A stretch of DNA of 64,000 nucleotides, taken from Cellvibrio polysaccharolyticus (GTDB lineage: Bacteria > Pseudomonadota > Gammaproteobacteria > Pseudomonadales > Cellvibrionaceae). Positions 44,463 to 52,796 of this stretch are shown one piece after another. The notes below the pieces were generated by a model. The model was not told the origin of the DNA. It saw nothing but the letters and a program-made list of their open reading frames with translations, and ran no database searches. The translations under genes were made by a program, and so were the position numbers. The first letter of the stretch is position 1. Every line of letters begins with the position of its first letter. The stretch lies in assembly GCF_015182315.1 (NCBI RefSeq), contig NZ_PRDL01000001.1, positions 1,426,001 to 1,490,000 on the forward strand, in the 5' to 3' direction.

Positions 44463-45728
44463 ATGCCAGCGAACAAACGGATTCTGATTGTCGAAGACAG
44501 CGAAATGGTCTCGAAAATATTACGTCATTTGATGTTGCATCAACCCGGTTTTGATGCGGTTTTCGCCTATTCTCTCGCTGAAGCCCGCGCCTTTTGTGAA
44601 GCGGCAGAAACGCCTTTCTTCGCCGCACTGGTTGACCTCAATTTGCCCGATGCGCCCCAGGGCGAAATTGTTGATTATGTATTAGGGCAGAAAATTCCCA
44701 CCATTGTTCTCACCGGCAGCTACGACGAAAAGCGCCGCGAACAATTGTTCAATAAAGGTATCGTCGATTACGTTACCAAAGAGGGTCGCTACGCCTACGC
44801 CAAGGCGGTGGGCATGCTCGAACGTCTGGTGAAAAACCAGTCGATACGTGTGCTGGTGGTGGATGATTCCGACCTTGCGCGCAAGCATTTGGCCAATTTG
44901 TTGCGCCGCCATTTATTCCCTGTAGAAGAAGCTTCGGATGCAAAAGAAGCGATTGGTATTTTGTTGGCCAACAATGACATTCGCCTGTTGGTGACGGATT
45001 ACAACATGCCCGGTATGGATGGCTTTGAGCTGGTCAGAAATCTGCGCTATCAGTACGAAAAAAATGATTTGATCATGATTGGTATTTCCGGAGACAGTAA
45101 TGAAGCGCTGTCGGCCAAGTTTATCAAGCATGGCGCCAATGATTTTCTGCGCAAACCCTTTCACCCGGAAGAATTCTATTGCCGGATTACCCACAACGTT
45201 GAATCATTGGAAATGATGGAGCGCATCGCATCAACGGCGCAGCGCGATCATTTAACCGGTCTTTTTCACCGCTACCATTTCTTCAATGTGGCTCGGGAAA
45301 AACACCGCATCGCCCGCGAGCAACAATCGCCGCTCACGGCAGTAGCTTTGGATATTGATAATTTCAGTGAGATTAACCGCGTGTACGGCAATGATTGCGG
45401 TGATGCGTTGTTGCAGTCATTTGCGCAATTACTGGAGCAATTTCTCGGCCGCTTTCTTCTCGCGCGCGCCGATGGTGATGCCTTTTATGCGTTATTTCCC
45501 GGGGTGGGGCGCGATAAAACGATCGCATTGATCTCCGGTATCAAACAGCGCATGCAGCAGGAACCTTTTATTTTTGATGATAAAGCAATCGCCTTTACCT
45601 TCAGTGTCGGGGTTACTGACCAACTGTTGCAAGGTGTAGAAGCTCAAATGAGCCGTGCGGTTACTTTGTCCGAGTATGCGCTCGACGCTGGCGGCGATAT
45701 GACCGTGGACGACGAATCAGAGAATTGA
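44463..45728 (+). CDS. Double-receiver response regulator with degenerate GGDEF domain
   Basis: Predicted 421 aa. Receiver 1 has acceptor Asp58 (ALVDLNLPD). Receiver 2 has Asp179 (VTDYNMPGMDG) and Lys in LRKPF. Residues about 260-410 are a diguanylate cyclase fold with intact DHLTGLFHR and DIDNFSEINRVYG, but the signature reads DGDAF (337-341) in place of GGDEF, and no RxxD inhibitory site precedes it. Cyclase activity is therefore doubtful. AGGAG at 44451-44455 supports ATG 44463. The 3' end overlaps convergent cysZ by 12 bases. Confidence 0.9.
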   Translation: MPANKRILIVEDSEMVSKILRHLMLHQPGFDAVFAYSLAEARAFCEAAETPFFAALVDLNLPDAPQGEIVDYVLGQKIPTIVLTGSYDEKRREQLFNKGIVDYVTKEGRYAYAKAVGMLERLVKNQSIRVLVVDDSDLARKHLANLLRRHLFPVEEASDAKEAIGILLANNDIRLLVTDYNMPGMDGFELVRNLRYQYEKNDLIMIGISGDSNEALSAKFIKHGANDFLRKPFHPEEFYCRITHNVESLEMMERIASTAQRDHLTGLFHRYHFFNVAREKHRIAREQQSPLTAVALDIDNFSEINRVYGNDCGDALLQSFAQLLEQFLGRFLLARADGDAFYALFPGVGRDKTIALISGIKQRMQQEPFIFDDKAIAFTFSVGVTDQLLQGVEAQMSRAVTLSEYALDAGGDMTVDDESEN

Positions 45729-46478
45729 TGGCGTTGTGGCAGCGCCTTTTTGGTGGTGGTCCAGCCAGTAAAGGGTGCTGGCTGCCACCGCGACCGGCAT
45801 CATAAAAATATTCAGCACCGGAACAATACTGCCCAAAATAATCAAACCGCCGAGACTGAAACTGCTCAATGGTTTTTGCCGCAACCTCGCTCGCATATCC
45901 TTAAAGGCAACCTGATGGTTGTCTGCACTGTAGTCGGTGTATTGAACGGTCATGCACCAGGCCGACCACAAGCTACTGATCAACAAGCCGCCGAAACTGC
46001 CGATCAGGGGAATAAAAAATAACGCAATAATCGCAATAAAAATCAACACACCGCGGCTGATAAAATACCAGAGTTTGACCAACTCCCGTTTGAAGGTGCG
46101 CACGATGAGGCTGGCAAGTGGTTCAGCGGGGGCGCTGTTGCCGGTTACGCGTTGTTCAATTTTTTCTGCCAGAAACCCGTAAAAGGGTGCTGCTATCAGG
46201 GTGGTTAACAGATTAAATGTATAACCGTAGACCAGCAGCGCAATCAATCCTGCGAACAACCAGAACAATAAAATCAACCAGGCTAACCAGTCGTTTTGCT
46301 CAACAGCGCTGCTGTAATAATCACTGAAGGTATTAACCGCCCAGGTGGTAAGCAAAATAAAAACAACCAGGTTGATCAGTAACGGGATAATGACGAAGCG
46401 TTTTAACCCCGGTTGTAGCAAGAGCTTTGCGCCGGAAACAAGGTACTGGAATACTTTCGCTGGATTATCCTGAAACAT
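45717..46478 (-). CDS. cysZ: CysZ-family sulfate transporter
   Basis: Predicted 253 aa. Four to six membrane helices and the EI24/CysZ segments AAPFYGFLAEKIEQ, RELVKLWYFISRG and FFIPLIGSFGG. CysZ imports sulfate for cysteine synthesis. The start is near MFQDNPAKVFQYLVSGAKLL. It overlaps the end of the REC-GGDEF gene by 12 bases, tail to tail. It lies beside the sulfur-related operon but is separated from it by 184 bases. Confidence 0.88.
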   Translation of the reverse strand: MFQDNPAKVFQYLVSGAKLLLQPGLKRFVIIPLLINLVVFILLTTWAVNTFSDYYSSAVEQNDWLAWLILLFWLFAGLIALLVYGYTFNLLTTLIAAPFYGFLAEKIEQRVTGNSAPAEPLASLIVRTFKRELVKLWYFISRGVLIFIAIIALFFIPLIGSFGGLLISSLWSAWCMTVQYTDYSADNHQVAFKDMRARLRQKPLSSFSLGGLIILGSIVPVLNIFMMPVAVAASTLYWLDHHQKGAATTPSIL

Positions 46479-46626
46479 ACATCCCCGCAGTTGCTTGATA
46501 GGTTGATGGCATTCTGCTGAGTATAAGACATTATAAAGAGGGTGAATTTTTTTGTATTCACCGAAGACGGGCGCACTGCTATTTGAAAGGCGGCGGTGTT
46601 AACGCAGGGGATTCAGTAAAGCCGGC

Positions 46627-46649
46627 CTGCTGGCAGTGAGTGCCAGCAG
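46627..46649 (-). terminator. Possible terminator hairpin at the end of the sulfur operon
   Basis: Perfect 9-bp stem CTGCTGGCA / TGCCAGCAG with a 5-base loop, 14 bases after the last gene of the eight-gene operon. No long T-run follows, so the role is uncertain. Confidence 0.4.
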
Positions 46650-46662
46650 ACGGATAGAACAA

Positions 46663-47661
46663 TCAATTCACATCAAAACGGAAGCGGCCATCAACCACTT
46701 GCGGCGCCTGGCGGCGGTCACTGCCTGGCAGTTCAGCAACAAAAATACCGTCAATATAATCAATGCGCTTGTCGGCCAGTAACTCAATCGTGGTTAATTG
46801 AATGCGGCATTGACCACCGTTCGCGGATGAATATTTATCGCTGCCGACAACCTCAAGAGTGATGTGCGTAGTGGCGTTACAAGGGTAATCCACATTGGTC
46901 TGCAAATTATTGGTGTCAATAACAAGGGTCCAGCTGTCGCCTGACTGGTTGTTGCCGTTAAAAAACAAACCACGTTCATCAGCATACACGGAGGTTTCCG
47001 TGGGTGTGTGATAAAGCAAAAACAGCTGGTTATTTAACGTTCCGGCAATACCGTTATTGATTAAGGTATTGGGATTTTGTACCCAGCCTGGCAGCGACGC
47101 CCGGCTTGTCAGGTTTACACCGGTGCGGTTCCCGCGTTGAACATATTCGATATCCCGCACACTGCCATCGGCCCGGGTGAATAAAATAACGGATGCAAGG
47201 GGATGCTCTGCGCGCGGTTGTATGATCAGCTTGCCGGGTTCCCGGGTAATGGTGTCAATGCTGTCTGCAATTAGTGACAACCCGGTATTCTGTGCAAATT
47301 GAATGTCGCCATTCGGTGAAATTATCAGTTGTGACCAGTCAATTGAATCGCCCTGGTATTGCGCTGCGGGCGTGTAAGAACCTTGAAGGCAACCAATTTG
47401 AGACGCGCCAGTGGTATTTTCACAATCGTTTGCAGATGAACTTGAGGCGCTACTGACAACAGATGAACTGCTGAACAAACTACTGCTGGAACTGGAACTG
47501 GAACTGGAACTGGAACTGGAACTGGAACTGGAACTGGAACTGGAGGCAGGCGCCGGTATTGATGATTGATTGTTGCTGCCACCACCGCTACCGCCGCCGC
47601 AAGCGGTGAGCAGCAGTGTTGCTAATACCAATGTTGCAGAACCCGAAGAAGAGAAAGACAT
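46663..47661 (-). CDS. Poly-serine lipoprotein of unknown function
   Basis: Predicted 332 aa. The lipobox LLTAC puts the lipidated cysteine near residue 21, followed by a Gly/Ser stretch and an almost pure serine linker of about 35 residues (to residue about 77). The C-terminal domain (residues about 80-332) is beta-rich with four cysteines and matches no family I know. The serine linker is typical of Cellvibrio-type exported proteins. Last gene of the eight-gene operon, two bases after the pentaheme cytochrome gene, so it is probably an outer-membrane component of the same system. Confidence 0.7.
   Translation of the reverse strand: MSFSSSGSATLVLATLLLTACGGGSGGGSNNQSSIPAPASSSSSSSSSSSSSSSSSSSSSSLFSSSSVVSSASSSSANDCENTTGASQIGCLQGSYTPAAQYQGDSIDWSQLIISPNGDIQFAQNTGLSLIADSIDTITREPGKLIIQPRAEHPLASVILFTRADGSVRDIEYVQRGNRTGVNLTSRASLPGWVQNPNTLINNGIAGTLNNQLFLLYHTPTETSVYADERGLFFNGNNQSGDSWTLVIDTNNLQTNVDYPCNATTHITLEVVGSDKYSSANGGQCRIQLTTIELLADKRIDYIDGIFVAELPGSDRRQAPQVVDGRFRFDVN
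47486..47539. repeat. Hexanucleotide microsatellite (CTGGAA)9
   Basis: Nine perfect CTGGAA units, followed by CTGGAG, within the serine-linker codons of the poly-Ser lipoprotein (Ser-Ser per unit on the minus strand). Unit gain or loss would change linker length without shifting the frame. Confidence 0.92.
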
Positions 47662-47663
47662 AA

Positions 47664-48926
47664 TCAGTTACCGTTAAGCGATGAAAGTGATTGAGTAAAA
47701 GGCGTCCAGGCAAAGTGAGTGGCTACCGCTTCGTCGTAGGCCTGTTGCAAAAGTAATAAGGTCGTGCTGTCGAGTTTGTCGGCTTGCGCCAGCACGGATA
47801 AAAAAGTGCGCTCGTAATGTTCGCGAGGTTTTACCAGAACCTGAATTTCAATCCGGTCATCGGCGTTTGGCTGTGCCGGTAATAACCCCTTGATAAATCG
47901 CGTTTCACCGGCAGCAATACGGGTATCAAAACTTTCTTCCTGCAGTGATACATCCACTTGCCAGCCGATCACATCTTCCGACAATTTTTGCCGGTGGCCG
48001 GTACGGCTTACCAGCCAGAGTTCGATGTAAACCTTGGGCACCATGTAAGTCGGAAAGTGATGCCCGGCCCCGCTATTGGTAATTGCAGCCGTCACCTGGT
48101 TTTCATCGCGACTTACCTTGAATGAAAGCGCTGTGCGCACCATGTCGGGCGAATGGATGCCTTGCCATTGATGTTTGCGATCCGGCATATGGCAAGACTG
48201 GCAATGTTGTTGCTGCGACGGATATTGGCTGGCCTGCCATTGTGTCAAAGTGTCTTCGCGCAATTTACCGGCAGTACGCGGGCCATCTTCCGGAAACTGA
48301 TGGCAAGTCGCACAAAAACGGCTGTCTTCAAATGCTGCTGAAACGGTAAAGCCGTTGTGGAGCAGGTTGCTGTCGGGCAACTCGTTACGCGGTTGCGGGC
48401 CAAAGCGTTGATGTTCCCGCACATGGCAAGCGGCGCATACCAGCCCCTCGTGGCCTAATTGCGGCGGTACATAAGCCGGTGGTGACGAAGCCGGCGCATT
48501 GGGCCACTGGTGTTCTATGGCCAGTAAGGCTTTTTGTTCTGCCAGGGGGGCGTGACAGTTTAAACAGCCGTTGGCTTGCTCCTGTGGCATTAACCGTAAT
48601 TGCCATAGAATCCCCGGCCCCATGGTCTGGCTGTGCAAACTGTTTTTCCAGTCGGCGTATTGTTCTGTATGGCAAGCACCGCACACTTGCGGCGCGAGGG
48701 AGGCTTCAATCTCTGAAAAATGTGCTGGCGGGTTTCCTTGCGGTGGTAAAGGATGGTGCCAATGCTTTTGCAAAAACTGATCGACCGCATCACCAATGGG
48801 TGGCAGTGGTGCCGGGTGGTTAAGCGAAGGTGCCACAGGGGCGGGTGCCGGTTTTTGTACCAGCACTGCACCTGCCGCGATAGCGCCAATAATAATTAGC
48901 ACACTGATGACCAGACCTGTTTTCAA
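47664..48926 (-). CDS. Pentaheme c-type cytochrome
   Basis: Predicted 420 aa. An N-terminal membrane or signal segment (residues about 4-22) directs export. Five CxxCH heme sites lie at residues 82-86 (CGACH), 121-125 (CLNCH), 164-168 (CAACH), 205-209 (CATCH) and 242-246 (CQSCH). Residues about 260-420 form a heme-free beta-rich domain (AITNSGAGHHFPTYMVPKVY). A periplasmic electron carrier or reductase/oxidase; substrate not deducible. Two bases from the TusA gene and two from the lipoprotein gene, so tightly coupled in the operon. Confidence 0.9.
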   Translation of the reverse strand: MKTGLVISVLIIIGAIAAGAVLVQKPAPAPVAPSLNHPAPLPPIGDAVDQFLQKHWHHPLPPQGNPPAHFSEIEASLAPQVCGACHTEQYADWKNSLHSQTMGPGILWQLRLMPQEQANGCLNCHAPLAEQKALLAIEHQWPNAPASSPPAYVPPQLGHEGLVCAACHVREHQRFGPQPRNELPDSNLLHNGFTVSAAFEDSRFCATCHQFPEDGPRTAGKLREDTLTQWQASQYPSQQQHCQSCHMPDRKHQWQGIHSPDMVRTALSFKVSRDENQVTAAITNSGAGHHFPTYMVPKVYIELWLVSRTGHRQKLSEDVIGWQVDVSLQEESFDTRIAAGETRFIKGLLPAQPNADDRIEIQVLVKPREHYERTFLSVLAQADKLDSTTLLLLQQAYDEAVATHFAWTPFTQSLSSLNGN

Positions 48927-48928
48927 TA

Positions 48929-49198
48929 TCAGGCCCGGCGTATTTTCCAGGTGAAAGTACCGCCGTCTTCCTGACGATCCAACAGCGTGTCGCCGTTAGC
49001 GGTGCACAGGTAAGTAATCGATTCCCCGGAAGACGGGTTATCAAAAACCAGTGTCAGTTCGTTGCCGCTGGTCAGCTTTTTCAAGGCTTTTTCTGCATAA
49101 ATTTGCACATGCGGACAACCGTAACCTTTTACGTCCAGCAACCAGTTGTTATCGGATTGTTGTTCAAATTTGACCGTTTCTTTCAGTTTAATTGCCAT
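48929..49198 (-). CDS. TusA-like sulfurtransferase
   Basis: Predicted 89 aa. Small TusA fold with the catalytic Cys28 in GYGCPHVQI (family motif CPxP, here CPHV). TusA proteins carry persulfide sulfur, or selenium, between partners in the cytoplasm. TusA paralogues commonly neighbour YeeE/YedE transporters, as here, and probably receive sulfur from the transported substrate. Confidence 0.88.
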   Translation of the reverse strand: MAIKLKETVKFEQQSDNNWLLDVKGYGCPHVQIYAEKALKKLTSGNELTLVFDNPSSGESITYLCTANGDTLLDRQEDGGTFTWKIRRA

Positions 49199-49220
49199 AA
49201 TTGTTTACCACTTTTTAAAC

Positions 49221-50663
49221 TCAAAAATCAAAACCGCTGCGAGCCAGGCGCCAGTCAATCCAGGCTTTGATGCCTTTTACCGCAATATAGCCACCCACAA
49301 TCATGCCTGCCAGGAAAATCCAGCCGCTGATATCACCGTTGGTGACGGTGGCAAAAAAGGCGCCGATATTACAGCCCATGCCAATGCGTGAACCTATCCC
49401 CATCAGTGCGCCACCCACCAGTGCCAATATTACGGTTTCGTTGTTGGGCCATTTCCATTTAAATTCGCCGGTGATATTGGCCAGGATAGCGGCGCCCAGA
49501 ATAATACCGATAGACATCATCCCCGGTGCGTTTAACAACGGATTGGGTAAGCCGTTGTCGAGGCCAAAGAAAATGTTGTCCATCATTTCAACACCGAGCA
49601 ATTGTAAAAACCAGCCGCCCCATTGTGCTTCCTGGGTGGTGATGTACCAGTAACCCGGGTCAAAAACGCTGTCCTGAATCGAAAGCCCGTCCAGGTAATC
49701 CATCTGCGCCAGTAATTCACCGAAGTTGAAAATATTGTAGTGATCGCGCAATTCACCGGTCACAAGCATCTGCAAACCGGCAAAAATACCCAGCCCCAAA
49801 CCGGCGATTGCGGTGTTGCGCGATTGGGTAAACATGGACCATACGCCGCGTAATTCATAACCCAAACCGCTTTCATTGGTGCGGTTACGGATATAAATTT
49901 TGCGGTAATTGAAGGTGTACAGCAGCAGCAAAATAACCAGCGCCGGTAAAATCGCCACTACCAGCGCATTACCAAAAAGATAGCTCCAGAGATTGGCTGG
50001 CAGTGCGAAAAAATCTACCAGCGTAGTGCCGCTTAATTCCCACAAATAACCCGCAGTAAACTGGTCAAACCAGCCATCGGTTACGCTCAGCTCTTCCGGC
50101 ATTTGCGCCTGAGCGGCGGTTTCTGTCCAGCTCGCGGGTACCAGATGGTTCAACCAGCCACCGGCGCTGGCAAGCCACGCCTGCGAAAAAGAAATGGAGA
50201 ACAACACCAGTACTGACCCCAGATTACCTTCGCCGGTTTTATACAGCGAACTGGAGGCGCAGCCACCTGCAAACACCATCCCCAAACCAAACAGCAAACC
50301 GCCAATAATGATATGCCAGCCAAGCGGATGCGCATGGAAAGTATTAAAACCGGCTTGCTGAATCAGTGCAGAAATAATGGCGTAAAGTATTACCGCAATG
50401 AGTACGCCTACCGCCATGCGCGGCACACCCACCGCAAACAGATCCCGCACCGCGGACGCCATACAAAAGCGACCGTATTGTAAAAATACGCCATAGATGA
50501 CACCAAACCAGGTGTAAACCAGCAAATAAACGAAGCGCTGATCTATCGAAAGATAAATCAGCGAGGTAATCACAACCAGCGTTGCAATTACCGCAGCAAT
50601 TAAAAATCCCCGGCGACGGGAGGGGTGTTTGGTCGCCGGGTTAATAGCAGCCTGAGCGGGCAT
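49221..50663 (-). CDS. YeeE/YedE-family sulfur transporter
   Basis: Predicted 480 aa, about 10-12 membrane helices in two related halves. Conserved cysteine motifs GRFCMASA, FAGGCASSS and GMGCNIGAFF match the cysteine relay of YeeE/TsuA thiosulfate channels. It likely imports thiosulfate or another sulfur oxyanion and hands it to TusA next door. A long insertion between the halves (residues about 170-330) exceeds E. coli TsuA. The gap to the porin gene is 16 bases. Confidence 0.92.
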   Translation of the reverse strand: MPAQAAINPATKHPSRRRGFLIAAVIATLVVITSLIYLSIDQRFVYLLVYTWFGVIYGVFLQYGRFCMASAVRDLFAVGVPRMAVGVLIAVILYAIISALIQQAGFNTFHAHPLGWHIIIGGLLFGLGMVFAGGCASSSLYKTGEGNLGSVLVLFSISFSQAWLASAGGWLNHLVPASWTETAAQAQMPEELSVTDGWFDQFTAGYLWELSGTTLVDFFALPANLWSYLFGNALVVAILPALVILLLLYTFNYRKIYIRNRTNESGLGYELRGVWSMFTQSRNTAIAGLGLGIFAGLQMLVTGELRDHYNIFNFGELLAQMDYLDGLSIQDSVFDPGYWYITTQEAQWGGWFLQLLGVEMMDNIFFGLDNGLPNPLLNAPGMMSIGIILGAAILANITGEFKWKWPNNETVILALVGGALMGIGSRIGMGCNIGAFFATVTNGDISGWIFLAGMIVGGYIAVKGIKAWIDWRLARSGFDF

Positions 50664-50679
50664 TGGACAAACCTTTCAA

Positions 50680-51849
50680 TTACAAAATGAACTGGAGACC
50701 CAGGGTCGTTTGATAATTATCTTGCAGTACCGGTGTAGACGGATGCGGGTTGGCATAGTCGTATTCGCGGTGTTCAAGGGTAATTTTCAAACTCTGTCCG
50801 TTGATGTAATAGTTGGCACCAAAGGCGTTAACGCGGCGATCCAGTAATCCGCCGGGCAGCTGGTATTCAGAGCCATCGTGGCGGGCGAAAAACTGCAAAC
50901 GACCAGGGCCGACCGGGTTGGGTAACAAGTAACCGGCTTTTACGTAAAAGCCTTCCAGCTCGGTGGTGGTGGGCAGCAGCGGGTCAGGGGATTTGTTGAT
51001 CGCGTTACCCAGACCATAATCGAAATATGCGGCCGACAAGGTGTAGGTACCACTTTTAAAGGGGTACTCAAAAAACGCATCGGCGGTCCAGGCTTTGTAA
51101 TCCTGAATGCCGGTTTTTTGATCGTAATCATCATAGGCCGCATCGGCCTGGAAATCGTAAGCAACACCAAAGGTGAGAATTTTACGAGTACCCAGATACG
51201 TGCCGCGATAACCGTAATCGTATTCCGGATCCAATGCGCTCCAGTGCAAACGGGTCGTCACGCGGGGTGATTTTTTCGGTACTACCTCGCCTTCACGGCC
51301 ATCGGCAACCAATACCCGGTATTGGAATGCTGCATCGCTCAGGTTGCCCCAAATGGCGAGGCCGGTATCACGCGAGCCGGCAAAGGGGGTGTAAGAGGCA
51401 TCGCCACGATCCAGTGATAAGGGCTCAAGACAGGCTTCGAGATTTTCACGGGAAAAGGTATTTTTAAAACGGCCAACAATGAAACGCAGTTCATCGGTGT
51501 AATCCAGTGTTATATAAGCATCGCGGTAATAAATTTCGCGATCGTCATTACCGGCCTTGCTGTCGTTACCGGATTCCAGCTGTGCATAAAAACCGATGTA
51601 ATCATTGTACTGGCCACTGAAGGTAAGCCGGTTGCGACGCAAATAAACGTCGGTGCTGGAACCATCATGCGTGGCGGATGTGTAACTGCTGTTGGTTGCC
51701 CAGACTTGCAGTGCGTAGTTAATTTGCAGAGAGCTGTTTTCACCGAACTCAATAATCGGGCCCGCTTGACTTACAGCAGGTAACACCGCTGCCGCCGCCA
51801 AACCGGCCAGCAAGGAACGGCGAAATGAACGTGTATGTTTTTTTTTCAC
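50680..51849 (-). CDS. OprP/OprO-type outer-membrane porin
   Basis: Predicted 389 aa from GTG 51849 (AAAGG upstream); the frame is open to 51915 and would overlap the cytochrome gene. The signal peptide is cleaved near SQA-GP (residue about 29). The barrel pattern (LQINYALQVWATN, VYLRRNRLTFSGQYNDYIGF, YRDAYITLDYTDELRFIVGR, C-terminal LGLQFIL ending in an aromatic-hydrophobic strand) is that of phosphate-selective porin relatives. Suggests outer-membrane uptake of an oxyanion, or a conduit partner for the cytochromes. Confidence 0.87.
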   Translation of the reverse strand: MKKKHTRSFRRSLLAGLAAAAVLPAVSQAGPIIEFGENSSLQINYALQVWATNSSYTSATHDGSSTDVYLRRNRLTFSGQYNDYIGFYAQLESGNDSKAGNDDREIYYRDAYITLDYTDELRFIVGRFKNTFSRENLEACLEPLSLDRGDASYTPFAGSRDTGLAIWGNLSDAAFQYRVLVADGREGEVVPKKSPRVTTRLHWSALDPEYDYGYRGTYLGTRKILTFGVAYDFQADAAYDDYDQKTGIQDYKAWTADAFFEYPFKSGTYTLSAAYFDYGLGNAINKSPDPLLPTTTELEGFYVKAGYLLPNPVGPGRLQFFARHDGSEYQLPGGLLDRRVNAFGANYYINGQSLKITLEHREYDYANPHPSTPVLQDNYQTTLGLQFIL

Positions 51850-51862
51850 TTGAAAAATACCT

Positions 51863-52435
51863 TTATTCCAGATGTTCGAATAAACGTGGGCTGATAGTGC
51901 GCCACGTATCGGCAAGATCTTTTACTTCGCCGGCGGCGTGACAACTGCCACAGGTTTTCTCCGGCACGGTTAATGGGTTAACCACGAGATTTTTGTGAGC
52001 AATTTCCTGCTTGAGAATGCGCGGGTTACCCTGGTGACAACCGGTACAGGAATAATTCACCTTGGCGTGTTGGTGGTGCCAGGGTGCGATATCCGGCGTG
52101 CTCTCGGGCAGCGCAGCACGTTTGCCGTTGTGGCAACGAAAGCAGCTGGAGGCACCCAGGCCGCAAGCATTGGCCAGCGCTACCGGCGAAAATTGTTGCG
52201 CCTGGCTTTTTACGATATCAATGGCTTCAACGCCCCACCCGCTGTGTGCTGCGACCAGTTCATTCACCGCGTCGGACGCGGCTGTATCCGGTTGCGTGGT
52301 CGCTTGCAATAACAGCGAGCTGATGCCGATAACCGAGGTGACGGTAACCACCGCCAACCAGCCGGTTGCACTGATCAATGTCAGCTTGCCGGCATTTTTA
52401 AGATGTCGGTTTAAAATGTTAATAAGTGCTTTCAC
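51863..52435 (-). CDS. Membrane-anchored triheme cytochrome c
   Basis: Predicted 190 aa. One N-terminal membrane segment (residues about 18-43), uncleaved in appearance, is followed by three CxxCH sites at residues 98-102 (CFRCH), 130-134 (CTGCH) and 162-166 (CGSCH), with extra His residues (WHHQHAK) for axial ligation. It resembles the quinol-side anchors of respiratory chains in layout, though it has one heme fewer than NapC/NirT. Likely links the quinone pool or inner membrane to the pentaheme cytochrome. 13 bases from the porin start. Confidence 0.88.
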   Translation of the reverse strand: MKALINILNRHLKNAGKLTLISATGWLAVVTVTSVIGISSLLLQATTQPDTAASDAVNELVAAHSGWGVEAIDIVKSQAQQFSPVALANACGLGASSCFRCHNGKRAALPESTPDIAPWHHQHAKVNYSCTGCHQGNPRILKQEIAHKNLVVNPLTVPEKTCGSCHAAGEVKDLADTWRTISPRLFEHLE

Positions 52436-52446
52436 GGTTATATGCC

Positions 52447-52749
52447 TTAATTTTTTTGCAGAGCTTCAAGTTTTTTTGAATTGCGTTTCTGGCTCGCCAT
52501 GATGTCGTTTTCAGTCAGGCCGTCTGCGCACATGCACACCGGACCGTCGCGAAAACGCAAGCGACTGCCTTTTTTCTTCGCTGGCTGATCGTCTGCTTTT
52601 TCTGCGTCCTGCTGTACCGGTTGTGCTTGTGCAGTTGTCGATGACGCAGCGTTTTCTGTTTCTGCAAAAACAGGGGCAGCCAATCCAAAAAACAGTACAA
52701 CCGACATCAAACGAAGAGAGAAACACATCGTGAATGGTGGGTGATACAT
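52447..52749 (-). CDS. Small exported protein with CxC motif
   Basis: Predicted 100 aa. ATG 52749 has GGAGG five bases upstream. A signal peptide ends near VFAETEN (residue about 30). The mature part is Ala/Gln-rich, then basic (KKKGSRLRFRDG), then PVCMCADGLTENDI with two cysteines in a CxC. No family is recognised. It lies between the rhodanese lipoprotein and the triheme cytochrome in the same operon, so a metal- or sulfur-binding role is possible but unproven. Confidence 0.65.
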   Translation of the reverse strand: MYHPPFTMCFSLRLMSVVLFFGLAAPVFAETENAASSTTAQAQPVQQDAEKADDQPAKKKGSRLRFRDGPVCMCADGLTENDIMASQKRNSKKLEALQKN

Positions 52750-52796
52750 ACTTGCCTCCGTAGCGAAGAGGGTGACGAAGCACCCTCCGTTAACGA

